This document shows positions 13,755 to 22,143 of a stretch of DNA of 64,000 bases, piece by piece. The translations under genes were made by a program, and so were the position numbers. The notes below the pieces were generated by a model. The model was not told the DNA's origin. It ran no database searches and was given only the letters and a program-made list of their open reading frames with translations. The stretch spans positions 27,028 through 91,027 of the forward strand of contig NZ_JABXKP010000088.1 in the NCBI RefSeq assembly GCF_017114985.1, given 5' to 3'. Source of the stretch: Nostoc sp. JL33. GTDB taxonomy: Bacteria > Cyanobacteriota > Cyanobacteriia > Cyanobacteriales > Nostocaceae. Positions within the stretch are counted from its first letter, which is position 1. Every line of letters starts with the position of its first letter.

Positions 13755-14966
13755 ATGACACAGCCGAATACTCAGGAAGTTACTAAGCAAAAGCTACAAA
13801 CCTTTTACTGGCCTTTATGGTTTCCTTATCCTAGTTCTTGGTTAAAAGCATTGATTTTGACTCTATTTTTGAGATTTATTATATTTCTAGTCACTAATAC
13901 TGGAAAGGTAGGCTACCGTATCGCATATTTTGTAAACAGTCCTGACTTATTTGCTCTATTTACAATACTGTTAATCTTATCTCCAATTCCTATAATTTCT
14001 TGGACTCATCACTGCTTACACTTGCTTATTAGTCGGTTTGTATCAGAAATTCAGGCACCTGAAATAGGTAGAACACAAGGATTATTACCAGGAATAATGA
14101 GTTGGTGGGAAGGATTGTACGCTTGGCTTGTAATTGCAATTTCTATACTGATAGCAGCTTGTTTATCTATAATCCTCCTACCATTCTTTAATCTTAGCTA
14201 CGCTAGACCAATTGAATATTACACAAAAATGCAAAATATTAACAATAATGTAATAGGAATAATTGGGCTGTTCTATATTTCTGCTGGGGCACTAACTTAT
14301 CAAATTGAATATTTGGTAAGACGACGATTAATATCTACTTATTCTGGTAATCAAAAAACAGATGCAAGTAAATCTAACACTGATTTGAATACAGATAAAG
14401 AACTCAATATATTACGTGGTAAAATGGGCTTACACAAAATAAAATCAAATATTTCATCGAATGAGGAAGAAACTACAATTATTAAGGCTCCACGCAAGTA
14501 TCGTAATTTAAATAAAAATTTGCTGCTCATTTGTTTGATATTTTTAATTCCTATAGGAATATACTTCTATTCTAAGTTCGGAGAAATACTTCCCCTAACC
14601 TCTAAAATCGCAACACAAATACCATCAAAGTCTGTATTAGTTACACCCTCACAAATGACTTCAGAATCGCCAACTGTGTTACTTAAAACTGATACATTCC
14701 CAGAAGCAGTAAGTAAAGCAATCAATGCAGCTAACCTTACTCAATCAGCAAAATCTCCAGATGAGTGGAAGACAGTTGTGAGTGAGTGGGAATCTGCGAT
14801 CGCACTTATGAAAACTGTGCCATCTTCTAGCCCCAATTATGTAGTCGCTCAACAAAAAATCAAAGAATATCAGATAAATCTAAACTATGCTGAGAAAAAT
14901 TCTGTTGATAATAAGGGAAGCGATGTCTACGACGGGCTACGCCTACGCACCTCAAAATTAAACTAG
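13755..14966 (+). CDS. Multi-spanning membrane protein, function unknown
   Basis: 403 residues from ATG 13755. Predicted membrane segments are seen at LILTLFLRFIIFLVT, LFALFTILLILSPIPII, LVIAISILIAACLSIILL, VIGIIGLFYISAGAL and LLLICLIFLIPIGIYFY. The last is followed by an outside or cytoplasmic domain with AVSKAINAANLTQSAKSPDE and WKTVVSEWESAIALM, a helical module seen at the C-terminus of many cyanobacterial proteins. The final codons (about DVYDGLRLR) come from a 29-bp dispersed repeat in frame; without its 21-bp insert the tail would read GSDRTSKLN. Confidence 0.7.
   Translation: MTQPNTQEVTKQKLQTFYWPLWFPYPSSWLKALILTLFLRFIIFLVTNTGKVGYRIAYFVNSPDLFALFTILLILSPIPIISWTHHCLHLLISRFVSEIQAPEIGRTQGLLPGIMSWWEGLYAWLVIAISILIAACLSIILLPFFNLSYARPIEYYTKMQNINNNVIGIIGLFYISAGALTYQIEYLVRRRLISTYSGNQKTDASKSNTDLNTDKELNILRGKMGLHKIKSNISSNEEETTIIKAPRKYRNLNKNLLLICLIFLIPIGIYFYSKFGEILPLTSKIATQIPSKSVLVTPSQMTSESPTVLLKTDTFPEAVSKAINAANLTQSAKSPDEWKTVVSEWESAIALMKTVPSSSPNYVVAQQKIKEYQINLNYAEKNSVDNKGSDVYDGLRLRTSKLN
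14920..14948 (+). repeat. 29-bp repeat inside a former HIP1 site, copy 1
   Basis: Starts GCGATGTCTACGACGGG and ends GCCTACGC. Deleting the central 21 bp restores GCGATCGC and keeps the reading frame of the membrane protein. A partial copy lies at about 14988-15007. Confidence 0.8.
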
Positions 14967-15035
14967 AAAAAGCAGTGCTGCATCTCTACGCCCGTCGTAG
15001 ACATCGCTCAACTATCTCTATCAAAATAAAACCCT

Positions 15036-15251
15036 ATGAAGACCAAAACATTAACTGCCATTATTCACAAAGAAGAAGATATGTATGTTGCTGAATGTCC
15101 TGAAGTCGGCACAGTTGACCAAGGTGAAACAATTGAAGAAGCTCTTGCTAATCTTAAAGAAGCTACAAGGCTATACCTAGAAGAATCTCCTTTGCTCGAC
15201 ACTGATGCTAGTCCCAGATTTGTAACGAGTATAGAGGTCAGCTATGCCTAG
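15036..15251 (+). CDS. hicB: HicB-like antitoxin
   Basis: 71 residues: TLTAIIHKEEDMYVAECPEV, GTVDQGETIEEALANLKEA, then an acidic tail. This is the HicB/UPF0150 fold without a DNA-binding extension. It overlaps the hicA gene downstream by 8 bp, the standard hicBA pair. It should bind and block HicA and may repress the operon together with it. Confidence 0.9.
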   Translation: MKTKTLTAIIHKEEDMYVAECPEVGTVDQGETIEEALANLKEATRLYLEESPLLDTDASPRFVTSIEVSYA

Positions 15252-15471
15252 ATTGCCAAGAATATCAGGCAATGAGGCAATTCGTGCATTAGAGCGCTTA
15301 GGATTTATTCAAACTAGACAAACTGGTAGTCATGTTGTACTTAAAAAACCAACTCTTGAAGGAGAGATTGTTTGTGTTGTACCACTCCACCGCGAGTTAA
15401 AAGTTGGTACACTCAGTGGTGTTCTTAAGCAAGCAAAAGTCACACCTGAAGAGTTTATAGAAAATTTGTGA
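15244..15471 (+). CDS. hicA: HicA mRNA interferase toxin
   Basis: 75 residues with the HicA landmarks: ISGNEAIRALERLGFIQTRQ, the GSHVVL segment with the catalytic histidine, VVPLHRELKVGTLSGVLKQA and a C-terminal EEFIENL. It is complete and contrasts with the interrupted hicA at 2129-2495. A copy of the 29-bp repeat begins 3 bp after the stop codon. Confidence 0.9.
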   Translation: MPRLPRISGNEAIRALERLGFIQTRQTGSHVVLKKPTLEGEIVCVVPLHRELKVGTLSGVLKQAKVTPEEFIENL

Positions 15472-15473
15472 GC

Positions 15474-15502
15474 GCGTAGGCGTAGCCCGTCGTAGACATC
15501 GC
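15474..15502 (-). repeat. 29-bp repeat inside a former HIP1 site, copy 2
   Basis: Same sequence as 14920-14948 in reverse orientation, immediately after hicA. Removing the central 21 bp leaves GCGATCGC. Confidence 0.8.
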
Positions 15503-15618
15503 TCTTATTTTTACCTATCCTGATGAAATGTGATGGATTTATCCTTTAGAAGGATATCCGGTTAATTCTCCCTAGCTAAAATTTTATAATAAAAGTTATT
15601 TCGCCCCCGAAGCCAATC

Positions 15619-16584
15619 ATGACAGAAGGAAAAACGCGGCGTAATTTCTTAATTACCAGCATTGCTGTAACTGGAGGTATTGTGGCAACTAATGCTTTTC
15701 AGGAAAATACTACCAACATCGCAACACCCCCAGCAACTATGCCAGAACGGGTGTTGGGACGCACAAAAGTAAAACTCCCGATCTTCGGGTTAGGAGGGGC
15801 AGGACAAACCCCGCTATCCTGGGAAGGAAAAGAGAGTGATGCTACGGCAATTATTCAAAGAGCGCTAGAACTTGGTATTCGCTACTTTGATACAGCACCT
15901 AGTTATGGGCCGAGTGAAGATTATTTAGGCAAAGTGTTACCACCCCATCGCTCAAAGCTGTTTCTAGCAAGCAAGACTGATCAAAGAGATCGGGATGGTG
16001 CATGGCGAGAATTGGAGCGATCGCTTAAACGTCTCAATACAGATTATCTCGATTTGTGGCAGTTGCATCGCGTTTCTTTTTCCGAAGAACTCGACACCAT
16101 CTTTAGTGCATCTGGCGCAATTAAAGCTTTGGAAGAAGCCATACAACAAAAATTGGTGCGGTTCGCAGGTATTACCGGACATCACGACCCTCAAGTAATT
16201 GCCGAAGGATTACGCCGCTATCCTTTCCACACTACACTGATTCCTGTGAATGCCGCCGACAAACACCACCCACATCCATTTATCCCAGTGGTTCTACCAG
16301 TAGCTCAAGAAAAAAATGTCGGTGTGATTGCGATGAAAGTCCCGGCTTATGGTCGGCTGTTTAAATCAGGTGGGTTGACAGGTATGGAGCAAGCTTTAGG
16401 TTACACAATGTCTCAGCCTGGAGTACATTGTTGTGTAATTGCGGCAGAGACTATTGCACAATTAGAGAAAAATGTCAAGATAGCGCGGGCTTTTGTGCCT
16501 CTTAAGGAGCAAGAATTGGCAGCGATCGCAGGGCGGACTGCTAATATCTGGGAAGATAGTACATTCTTCCGTGCTTGGACTTAG
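15619..16584 (+). CDS. Tat-exported aldo/keto reductase
   Basis: 321 residues. A twin-arginine signal (RRNFLITSIAVTGG, residues about 7-20) implies folding in the cytoplasm and export. The aldo/keto reductase barrel follows from about 45: FGLGGAGQTPL, GIRYFDTAPSYGPSEDYLGK (catalytic Asp and Tyr), LFLASKTDQRD with the catalytic Lys, LDLWQLHRV with the His, and a cofactor-binding C-terminal part. The family reduces carbonyls with NADPH. The substrate is unknown. Export of an NADPH enzyme is unusual but recurrent in Tat-linked members. It is a single gene. Confidence 0.85.
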   Translation: MTEGKTRRNFLITSIAVTGGIVATNAFQENTTNIATPPATMPERVLGRTKVKLPIFGLGGAGQTPLSWEGKESDATAIIQRALELGIRYFDTAPSYGPSEDYLGKVLPPHRSKLFLASKTDQRDRDGAWRELERSLKRLNTDYLDLWQLHRVSFSEELDTIFSASGAIKALEEAIQQKLVRFAGITGHHDPQVIAEGLRRYPFHTTLIPVNAADKHHPHPFIPVVLPVAQEKNVGVIAMKVPAYGRLFKSGGLTGMEQALGYTMSQPGVHCCVIAAETIAQLEKNVKIARAFVPLKEQELAAIAGRTANIWEDSTFFRAWT

Positions 16585-16615
16585 TACAAGCTTGCACATA
16601 TTACAAAGTGTATTC

Positions 16616-17884
16616 TTAACAGCCACACTGATAATATTGTGCCGCTTGCGAAATATTAAACTGTAATAGCTTCTCCTCTGGCAACTTGTATGGGAAACTC
16701 GGCTTAAAAGGCGAAAAATTCAAACTGCGAATAATTTCCGCCGCCACAGCCTTTGCTAGTAGGGGTGGTACAGAGTTACCTACTTGTCGAAATCCGTGCC
16801 ATTTGGTTACATGAAATCTAAACCAATCGGGGTAAGAATGCAATCTCGCCGCTTCCCTGACTGTGATACAACGCGGTGTAAATGGATGAATCGGTCTAGG
16901 AGATGTGAAAGAACCCCTATACTTGTCTGTTCCGGCTCTTAAAGTATTACAGACACCAGCAGGATGCAGCTTATAAAAACGACTAATTTTTTCTCTCTCG
17001 CCTTGTTGAGTCTCCTGAAAACGTTTAATAGTTTCCGCAGAATGTTTTGTTCTTAAACTTGAAGAAAGTATTCGCAAATCATATTCACGTTTGTAAGAAT
17101 AATCATCGTCTAGGCATTTGATCCCGCGAAGTACAAGAGCATAGTTACTAGGCTTTTCGTATTCTGCTACAACCCAATCTTTTGTTAGTAACTCAGGATA
17201 TTTTTCTATTTCAGGTAAATCTCTAATTGCATCCCATACTGTAGGACTCAACGGAATATCAGATATTTTTTTAGAAGTTAAATTATTTGGTAATGCTTGT
17301 TTACTAATCGGCTGAGGATATTTCGGTAATTCTACATCCTCCCTTGCACCTATGAGAAATAATCTCTCACGGGACTGTGGGACTCCGTAATTTGCAGCGT
17401 TGAGAATTTGGTAATTTTCTTCTACTTTATAGCCGTGAATTCTAAACTCGCTAATTAAGGCTTGGAGTATTTGTTTATGTTCGCCAACTGTGATCCCCCG
17501 GACATTTTCCATTACAAAGAACTTTGGTTTTAGCTCAAAAACCAGCCGATGAAAGTGAAATACCAAAGAGTTTCGGGGATCATCAATAGCCCGTTTACCA
17601 ATTAGGGAAAATCCTTGACATGGTGAGCCACAAATTACCACATCAATTTCACGATCGCCAATCTTAGACCGATTCCTAATTTCTTCCCCGGTTGTATCCA
17701 CAACACTTTTACATAACACTGAGCAATAAGGGAAGTTAAACTCATGTGTTGCACAGTGGATCGGGTCGATTTCCACAGACGCCAGCACATCAAAACCAGC
17801 TTGTTCAAATCCAAGAGTCATACCGCCTGCGCCAGCGAATAAGTCAACTGCGATCGCTCGTTGTTTTCTCATCTCATAAGCCAT
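16616..17884 (-). CDS. Orphan DNA (cytosine-5) methyltransferase
   Basis: 422 residues with the ordered m5C motifs: I DLFAGAGGMTLGF (14-26), IV GSPCQGFSL with catalytic Cys89, VI ENVRG (126-130), VIII QSRERLFLIGAR, and X RQVGNSVPPLLAKAVA. The target-recognition region lies between VIII and X. No restriction endonuclease gene is adjacent, so it is probably a solitary modification enzyme. In other cyanobacteria an orphan m5C enzyme methylates CGATCG, the core of HIP1, and this protein is a candidate for that role. The specificity cannot be read from sequence. An alternative start at codon 5 (MRKQRAIAVDLF) is possible. Confidence 0.9.
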   Translation of the reverse strand: MAYEMRKQRAIAVDLFAGAGGMTLGFEQAGFDVLASVEIDPIHCATHEFNFPYCSVLCKSVVDTTGEEIRNRSKIGDREIDVVICGSPCQGFSLIGKRAIDDPRNSLVFHFHRLVFELKPKFFVMENVRGITVGEHKQILQALISEFRIHGYKVEENYQILNAANYGVPQSRERLFLIGAREDVELPKYPQPISKQALPNNLTSKKISDIPLSPTVWDAIRDLPEIEKYPELLTKDWVVAEYEKPSNYALVLRGIKCLDDDYSYKREYDLRILSSSLRTKHSAETIKRFQETQQGEREKISRFYKLHPAGVCNTLRAGTDKYRGSFTSPRPIHPFTPRCITVREAARLHSYPDWFRFHVTKWHGFRQVGNSVPPLLAKAVAAEIIRSLNFSPFKPSFPYKLPEEKLLQFNISQAAQYYQCGC

Positions 17885-18039
17885 GACACCTTAACATAAT
17901 TCATAATTGATAATTCATAATTCATAATTACCCTATGGATAAATGCGGCTTCTGGCAAAAACAGATGCTTTGCACTTAATTTTACTCCTAAATAAACTGA
18001 TTGATTCTCTATTTTCAATTACGAATTACGAATTACGAA

Positions 18040-19206
18040 CTACGAATTATTTGGTCGCATTTGCAAAATTTCTTGAGCAGCGCGATCGCACACTCCAATT
18101 TCTCCCAAACTCTGCCGCATTTCCTGATAATCTAGCAAAGTTTGCTCTCTGCGACTAGGATTGAGTAGCAGTTCCATCGCCGCTTGGATAATATTCTCTG
18201 GTGTGGCTTGCTCTTGTAAAAATTCTGGCACAATCGGCTTCATCACGACTAAATTGGGTGGCGATGCAAAGGTTATAGAACCTTTGAGGATTTTACGAGC
18301 TATCCACGCAGTCAGACGACTGAGCCGATAAACTACAACTTGCGGCACATTTAACAGAGCAAGTTCTAGATTCACAGTACCAGATTTGCTAATGGCTAAA
18401 TCAGCCGCAGCAAAAACTTCCTTTTGTTGATCTAATAGGACTGTAGCCCGCAAACCGTAACGCTCAATAGCCTCCTCAATTGGCTGTCTATAGACTTCCA
18501 AAGATAGGGGAATCCAAAAATGAACTTCGGGTAATTTAGCTTGAATAGTTTGGGCAGCTTGAAAAATAATTGGTAAAAGATATTTTAGTTCTTGGCGGCG
18601 AGAGGCGGGTAGGAGTGCGATCGCAATTTCTTCTGGCGCAATCCCCAATGTTGCACGCGCTGCTTCCCTACTAGGAGCGTCTTGCATCCGGTCAACCAAG
18701 GGATGCCCTACCCAACTAACTTTTGCCCCTTGTTCGTGAAAGTAACGGGCTTCTTGTGGGAAAATTGCCAACAGCTTATCTGTAAAACCAACAATCCGGT
18801 TAGTTCTACGCAAATTGACTGACCAAGCCCACTCTTGAGGAGCAATATAATACACCACAGGCACATGTGGTAAGTGCCGTTTCATATAAGTCCCGATTTC
18901 CAGATTGGGAGTCATATAATCGATCAGCACCACTAAATCCGGTGGATTTTGTTTTAGGGAAGCGATCGCTTTACGTTGCACCTGGAGAGTCGGTAAAATA
19001 TAGGGCAGCCCTTCTTGAATACCCATTGAGCCAATACTACTGGTATTTCCCAGCAGAATTGCCCCAGCCTCTACCATTTTTTCGCCACCCAGCGCCACAA
19101 TCTCTAATTCCAACCCAATCGCCACAGCTTGACGCTTCAGCGCTGTAATTAGCAACGACCCTTGTAAATCGCCAGATACTTCGCCAGTGCTGATAAATAG
19201 CCGCAT
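18040..19206 (-). CDS. lpxB: Lipid-A-disaccharide synthase
   Basis: 388 residues, GT19 family. LpxB joins UDP-diacylglucosamine and lipid X into the lipid A disaccharide at the inner membrane. Landmarks: STGEVSGDLQGSLL near the N-terminus, GIQEGLPYILPTL, YYIAPQEWAWS, WVGHPLVDRM, LLPASRRQEL, and KSGTVNLELALLNVPQVVVYR in the donor site. It is the last gene of the lpxC-fabZ-lpxA-lpxB run on this strand, about 100 bp after lpxA. Confidence 0.95.
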   Translation of the reverse strand: MRLFISTGEVSGDLQGSLLITALKRQAVAIGLELEIVALGGEKMVEAGAILLGNTSSIGSMGIQEGLPYILPTLQVQRKAIASLKQNPPDLVVLIDYMTPNLEIGTYMKRHLPHVPVVYYIAPQEWAWSVNLRRTNRIVGFTDKLLAIFPQEARYFHEQGAKVSWVGHPLVDRMQDAPSREAARATLGIAPEEIAIALLPASRRQELKYLLPIIFQAAQTIQAKLPEVHFWIPLSLEVYRQPIEEAIERYGLRATVLLDQQKEVFAAADLAISKSGTVNLELALLNVPQVVVYRLSRLTAWIARKILKGSITFASPPNLVVMKPIVPEFLQEQATPENIIQAAMELLLNPSRREQTLLDYQEMRQSLGEIGVCDRAAQEILQMRPNNS

Positions 19207-19306
19207 TTGATAATTAGTAATTAGTAAAAATTAAGAGTGAGTAGTTAGGAATGAATAGTTAGGAGTTAAAAATTTAACTCATAACTCATAACTCCTAACT
19301 CATAAC

Positions 19307-20125
19307 TCACGATTCATCACTCGCGCCTTTTTTCCCCTTACCGGGAATCAAGCCACGCCTTCCTGGCATCTGAGAAAGTAGCAAAAAGCGTCGCAGATGC
19401 TGCAATTCTTTGCTATCCCCTAACAATTCCAACTGTTCCAAAGCATCCTTAAAGGACAAATCAGAACGGTAGAGAATGCGGAAGGCTTTTTTCAGCATTT
19501 GCAAATCTGCTGAGTCCATACCAGACCGTTTAAGTCCGACAAGGTTGAGGGTTCGTACCCGCGCCGGATTTCCCTCCACGAGCATATATGGGGCCACATC
19601 CCGGTCAATACGTGCCATGCCTCCCACCATTGCCTGTCTACCAATACGCACAAATTGATGGACACCTAAAACCCCACTCAGCCTAGCGCGTGACTCTATA
19701 TGGACATGACCTGCCAACGCCACAGAGTTAGCAATCACTACTTGGTCTTCAATCACGCAGTTATGAGCCACATGAACATAAGCCATCAGCAAGTTACCAT
19801 CACCAATTACCGTCGCTTCACCAGCACCGGTAGCGCGGTTAATCGTAACGTACTCACGAATCAAGTTGTTATCACCAATTTTGACCCAGGTTGGTTCTCC
19901 CACAAACTTGAGATCCTGGGGTTCCATGCCGATGGCTGCACCTGTAAAAATCTGATTTTGCGCCCCAATTTCACAAGGCCCCTCTAGCACTGCATGAGCG
20001 CCGATTATTGTTTCAGGGCCTACTTTGACATGCGCTCCAATCACAGCATAGGCACCGACTTGCACTGTATGGTGGAGTTCCGATTTCGGATCAATTACAG
20101 CAGTTGGATGAATTAGCGTTTTCAA
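19307..20125 (-). CDS. lpxA: UDP-GlcNAc acyltransferase
   Basis: LpxA makes the first, O-acylated intermediate of lipid A. It is a left-handed beta-helix of hexapeptide repeats (IHPTAVIDPKSELHHTVQVG, AYAVIGAHVKVG), with AYVHVAHNCVIEDQVVIANS, the catalytic-His region, and a helical C-terminal domain. I place the start at TTG 20125 (LKTLIHPTAV), which gives 272 residues, the usual length, and has GGAG 8 bp upstream. The frame is open to 20287, but those extra 54 residues do not look like LpxA. It lies between fabZ and lpxB. Confidence 0.9.
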   Translation of the reverse strand: MKTLIHPTAVIDPKSELHHTVQVGAYAVIGAHVKVGPETIIGAHAVLEGPCEIGAQNQIFTGAAIGMEPQDLKFVGEPTWVKIGDNNLIREYVTINRATGAGEATVIGDGNLLMAYVHVAHNCVIEDQVVIANSVALAGHVHIESRARLSGVLGVHQFVRIGRQAMVGGMARIDRDVAPYMLVEGNPARVRTLNLVGLKRSGMDSADLQMLKKAFRILYRSDLSFKDALEQLELLGDSKELQHLRRFLLLSQMPGRRGLIPGKGKKGASDES

Positions 20126-20437
20126 GGGTGAATCTCCAGAACTGTCTTGATAATCCAGCGCCGGGCCGGGTTTCTGAGGCAGCGTGTTACTCTGGTTAAG
20201 AGAGTTGTACCGACTGCCGTCCCATCGAGGCGACTGGCGTTGTTGAGCGTGAAGTATTTCAGTGAACGAAAGTGTCGGGCAAAGCAAGTTAAGTGTGTTT
20301 GTGAGTGCATCTCGTCAAGAGGGCGTCGAAAATCAAGAAATTATCAGATGCTGTCGTGGATTTTTTTTTACTGTTATCCTTTTTCAGGATTCAGTAGGGG
20401 CATGTCACGGCTATGCCCACACCACGAAAGCAAACTT
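20126..20437. other. 312-bp spacer between fabZ and lpxA
   Basis: If lpxA starts at the TTG, this spacer holds no supported gene. The in-frame extension of lpxA into it (to 20287) is Ser/Asn/Gln-rich and unlike the family. No strong hairpin or repeat was noticed. Confidence 0.4.
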
Positions 20438-20968
20438 TTAGTTAACTAGAGAAAACATTAATTCCCCTTCACAAGCAAGTTGACCGTCAACTTCGGCACG
20501 ACCTTGCATCTTACCGAAACGACGTTGTTTTACCCATAACAGTTCCACCGTCATTACTAGTTGATCTCCCGGTACGACCTGGCGGCGAAAGCGGACTTTA
20601 TCGATACCAGCGAAGACGAACAACCCGCCTTCTACCGGAGACATTTGAGTTAGGACAATGCCCCCAACTTGTGCCATTGCTTCGACAATTAGCACCCCTG
20701 GCATCAGTGAACGTCCAGGGAAATGTCCTTGGAAATGGGGTTCGTTGATAGTGACATTTTTAACGCCTACAGCTTTTTTACCTGGAACGTAGTCAATTAT
20801 TTTGTCTACAAGTAAAAATGGGTAGCGGTGGGGTAGCAATTTCTGAATTTCTTCAGATGTGAAAGTTGTTTTAATCTCAGAACTGATTTTAGTCTCATTT
20901 ATAGCCTGTGGTTCGGTAGATGTAGGTGTAGCCGTATCGATGATATTCACTTCAGTGAGGATTGACAT
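20438..20968 (-). CDS. fabZ: 3-hydroxyacyl-ACP dehydratase
   Basis: FabZ dehydrates 3-hydroxyacyl-ACP in fatty acid elongation, and its substrate is shared with LpxA, which explains the clustering. The hotdog fold shows IQKLLPHRYPFLLVD, then GVKNVTINEPHFQGHFPG with the catalytic His, MPGVLIVEAMAQVGG with the catalytic Glu, and KVRFRRQVVPGDQL. The start at ATG 20968 gives 176 residues. An in-frame TTG at 21022 would add 18. The first 35 residues are a low-complexity Thr/Ile-rich extension. Confidence 0.95.
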   Translation of the reverse strand: MSILTEVNIIDTATPTSTEPQAINETKISSEIKTTFTSEEIQKLLPHRYPFLLVDKIIDYVPGKKAVGVKNVTINEPHFQGHFPGRSLMPGVLIVEAMAQVGGIVLTQMSPVEGGLFVFAGIDKVRFRRQVVPGDQLVMTVELLWVKQRRFGKMQGRAEVDGQLACEGELMFSLVN

Positions 20969-21067
20969 TGGCCGTGTGGTTAATTTTTCATCTGAAAGTT
21001 GAGTAGGCAGGCGTATATCCAAAGCCTTAATAATCCAGGGTTTTAGGCTTTAGATCCAATCCCAAAT

Positions 21068-21940
21068 CTAAAATCGTTCGACTGAGCGATCCCGAAGTCC
21101 AAAATCTAAAATTCTTTGAGCCAGCTGAATGTGTAAATTATGACTGGCTTTATACGCTAAGAAATGAGCAGTAGGAAAAGTTCCTAGTAAACTTAAATCT
21201 CCTACTAAATCCAAGATTTTATGACGGACTGGCTCATTTGCAAATCTCAATGGTGGATTTAGCCAGCCTTCTGATCCACAAACGAGTGCATTATCCAAAC
21301 TGCCACCTTTAATTAAACCTGTTTTTTGTAAGTGTTCAATTTGATGCAGTAACCCAAAAGTACGGGCAGGAGCAATTTCCGCAGCAAAGCTAGCAGAAGC
21401 TTTTTCTAGTTCAGCATTTGGTGACCAACTATGCCATTGATTACCAATGGCGGGCAGGTCAAAATCAATACCGTAACTAAAGCGGGTTTCTGGTGCTGGG
21501 AGGGCACATACAAAGGCATCCCCTTGATAGACCCATATTGGTTCTGTAATAGCCTTGGGAACTTGGTTGTTAACCGGTTGTGATACTAAGCCAACTTGGG
21601 CAATGTTGGCTGTCCACACACTTGCTGAACCATCCAAAAGTGGAACCTCTGGGCCATCAATTTCAATCCGGGCATTATCCACACCCATACCCGAAAGCGC
21701 TGCCAACAAATGTTCTACCGTGCGAACATATACCTCACCCTTACCCAACTGAGTTGAGAGAACAGTGTGACTAACTGCCGCAACTTGAGCTGGAATGATC
21801 GGCAAATCCGGTAAATCCACCCGCACAAAGTAGCGTCCACTTCCCGCCTCAGCTGGTAGTATCCGCACCTGGGTACTCACACCGCTATGCAGTCCCACCC
21901 CTGTTTGAGTGATTTGGCCTGCTAGAGTGTGTTGCTGCAT
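21068..21940 (-). CDS. lpxC: UDP-3-O-acyl-GlcNAc deacetylase
   Basis: 290 residues. LpxC is the zinc deacetylase and committed step of lipid A synthesis. Seen are GVGLHSG near the N-terminus, VEHLLAALSGMGVDNARIEI with the first zinc His (residue 77), GPEVPLLDGSA, and RHKILDLVGDLSLLG with the remaining His and Asp ligands. It is slightly shorter than the enterobacterial enzyme, as in other cyanobacteria. It is downstream of bamA and upstream of fabZ on the same strand. Confidence 0.95.
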   Translation of the reverse strand: MQQHTLAGQITQTGVGLHSGVSTQVRILPAEAGSGRYFVRVDLPDLPIIPAQVAAVSHTVLSTQLGKGEVYVRTVEHLLAALSGMGVDNARIEIDGPEVPLLDGSASVWTANIAQVGLVSQPVNNQVPKAITEPIWVYQGDAFVCALPAPETRFSYGIDFDLPAIGNQWHSWSPNAELEKASASFAAEIAPARTFGLLHQIEHLQKTGLIKGGSLDNALVCGSEGWLNPPLRFANEPVRHKILDLVGDLSLLGTFPTAHFLAYKASHNLHIQLAQRILDFGLRDRSVERF

Positions 21941-22143
21941 AACCGAAAAGTCAATATATTTCCTTTAGTATTGTTCATCGTCTGTTTTGGTAAAATCCCT
22001 GATATTCCCCTAAAAATGTCATTAATCCCTTTATCGGAACAGTATTGAGGTAAATGTAAAAATTAGCAAGCTAATCCAAAAAAGTTATTAGTTAAGAGTG
22101 AGGAATGAGGAATTAAAATTCATAACTCCTAACTCCTAACTGG

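Noticed and set aside
20126..20287. Longer LpxA start at 20287
   Set aside because: The extra 54 residues do not resemble LpxA, and TTG 20125 has a well-placed GGAG and gives the usual length.
20147..20449. 100-codon plus-strand ORF between lpxA and fabZ
   Set aside because: It lies opposite the lpxA extension, with basic low-complexity composition and no ribosome binding site.
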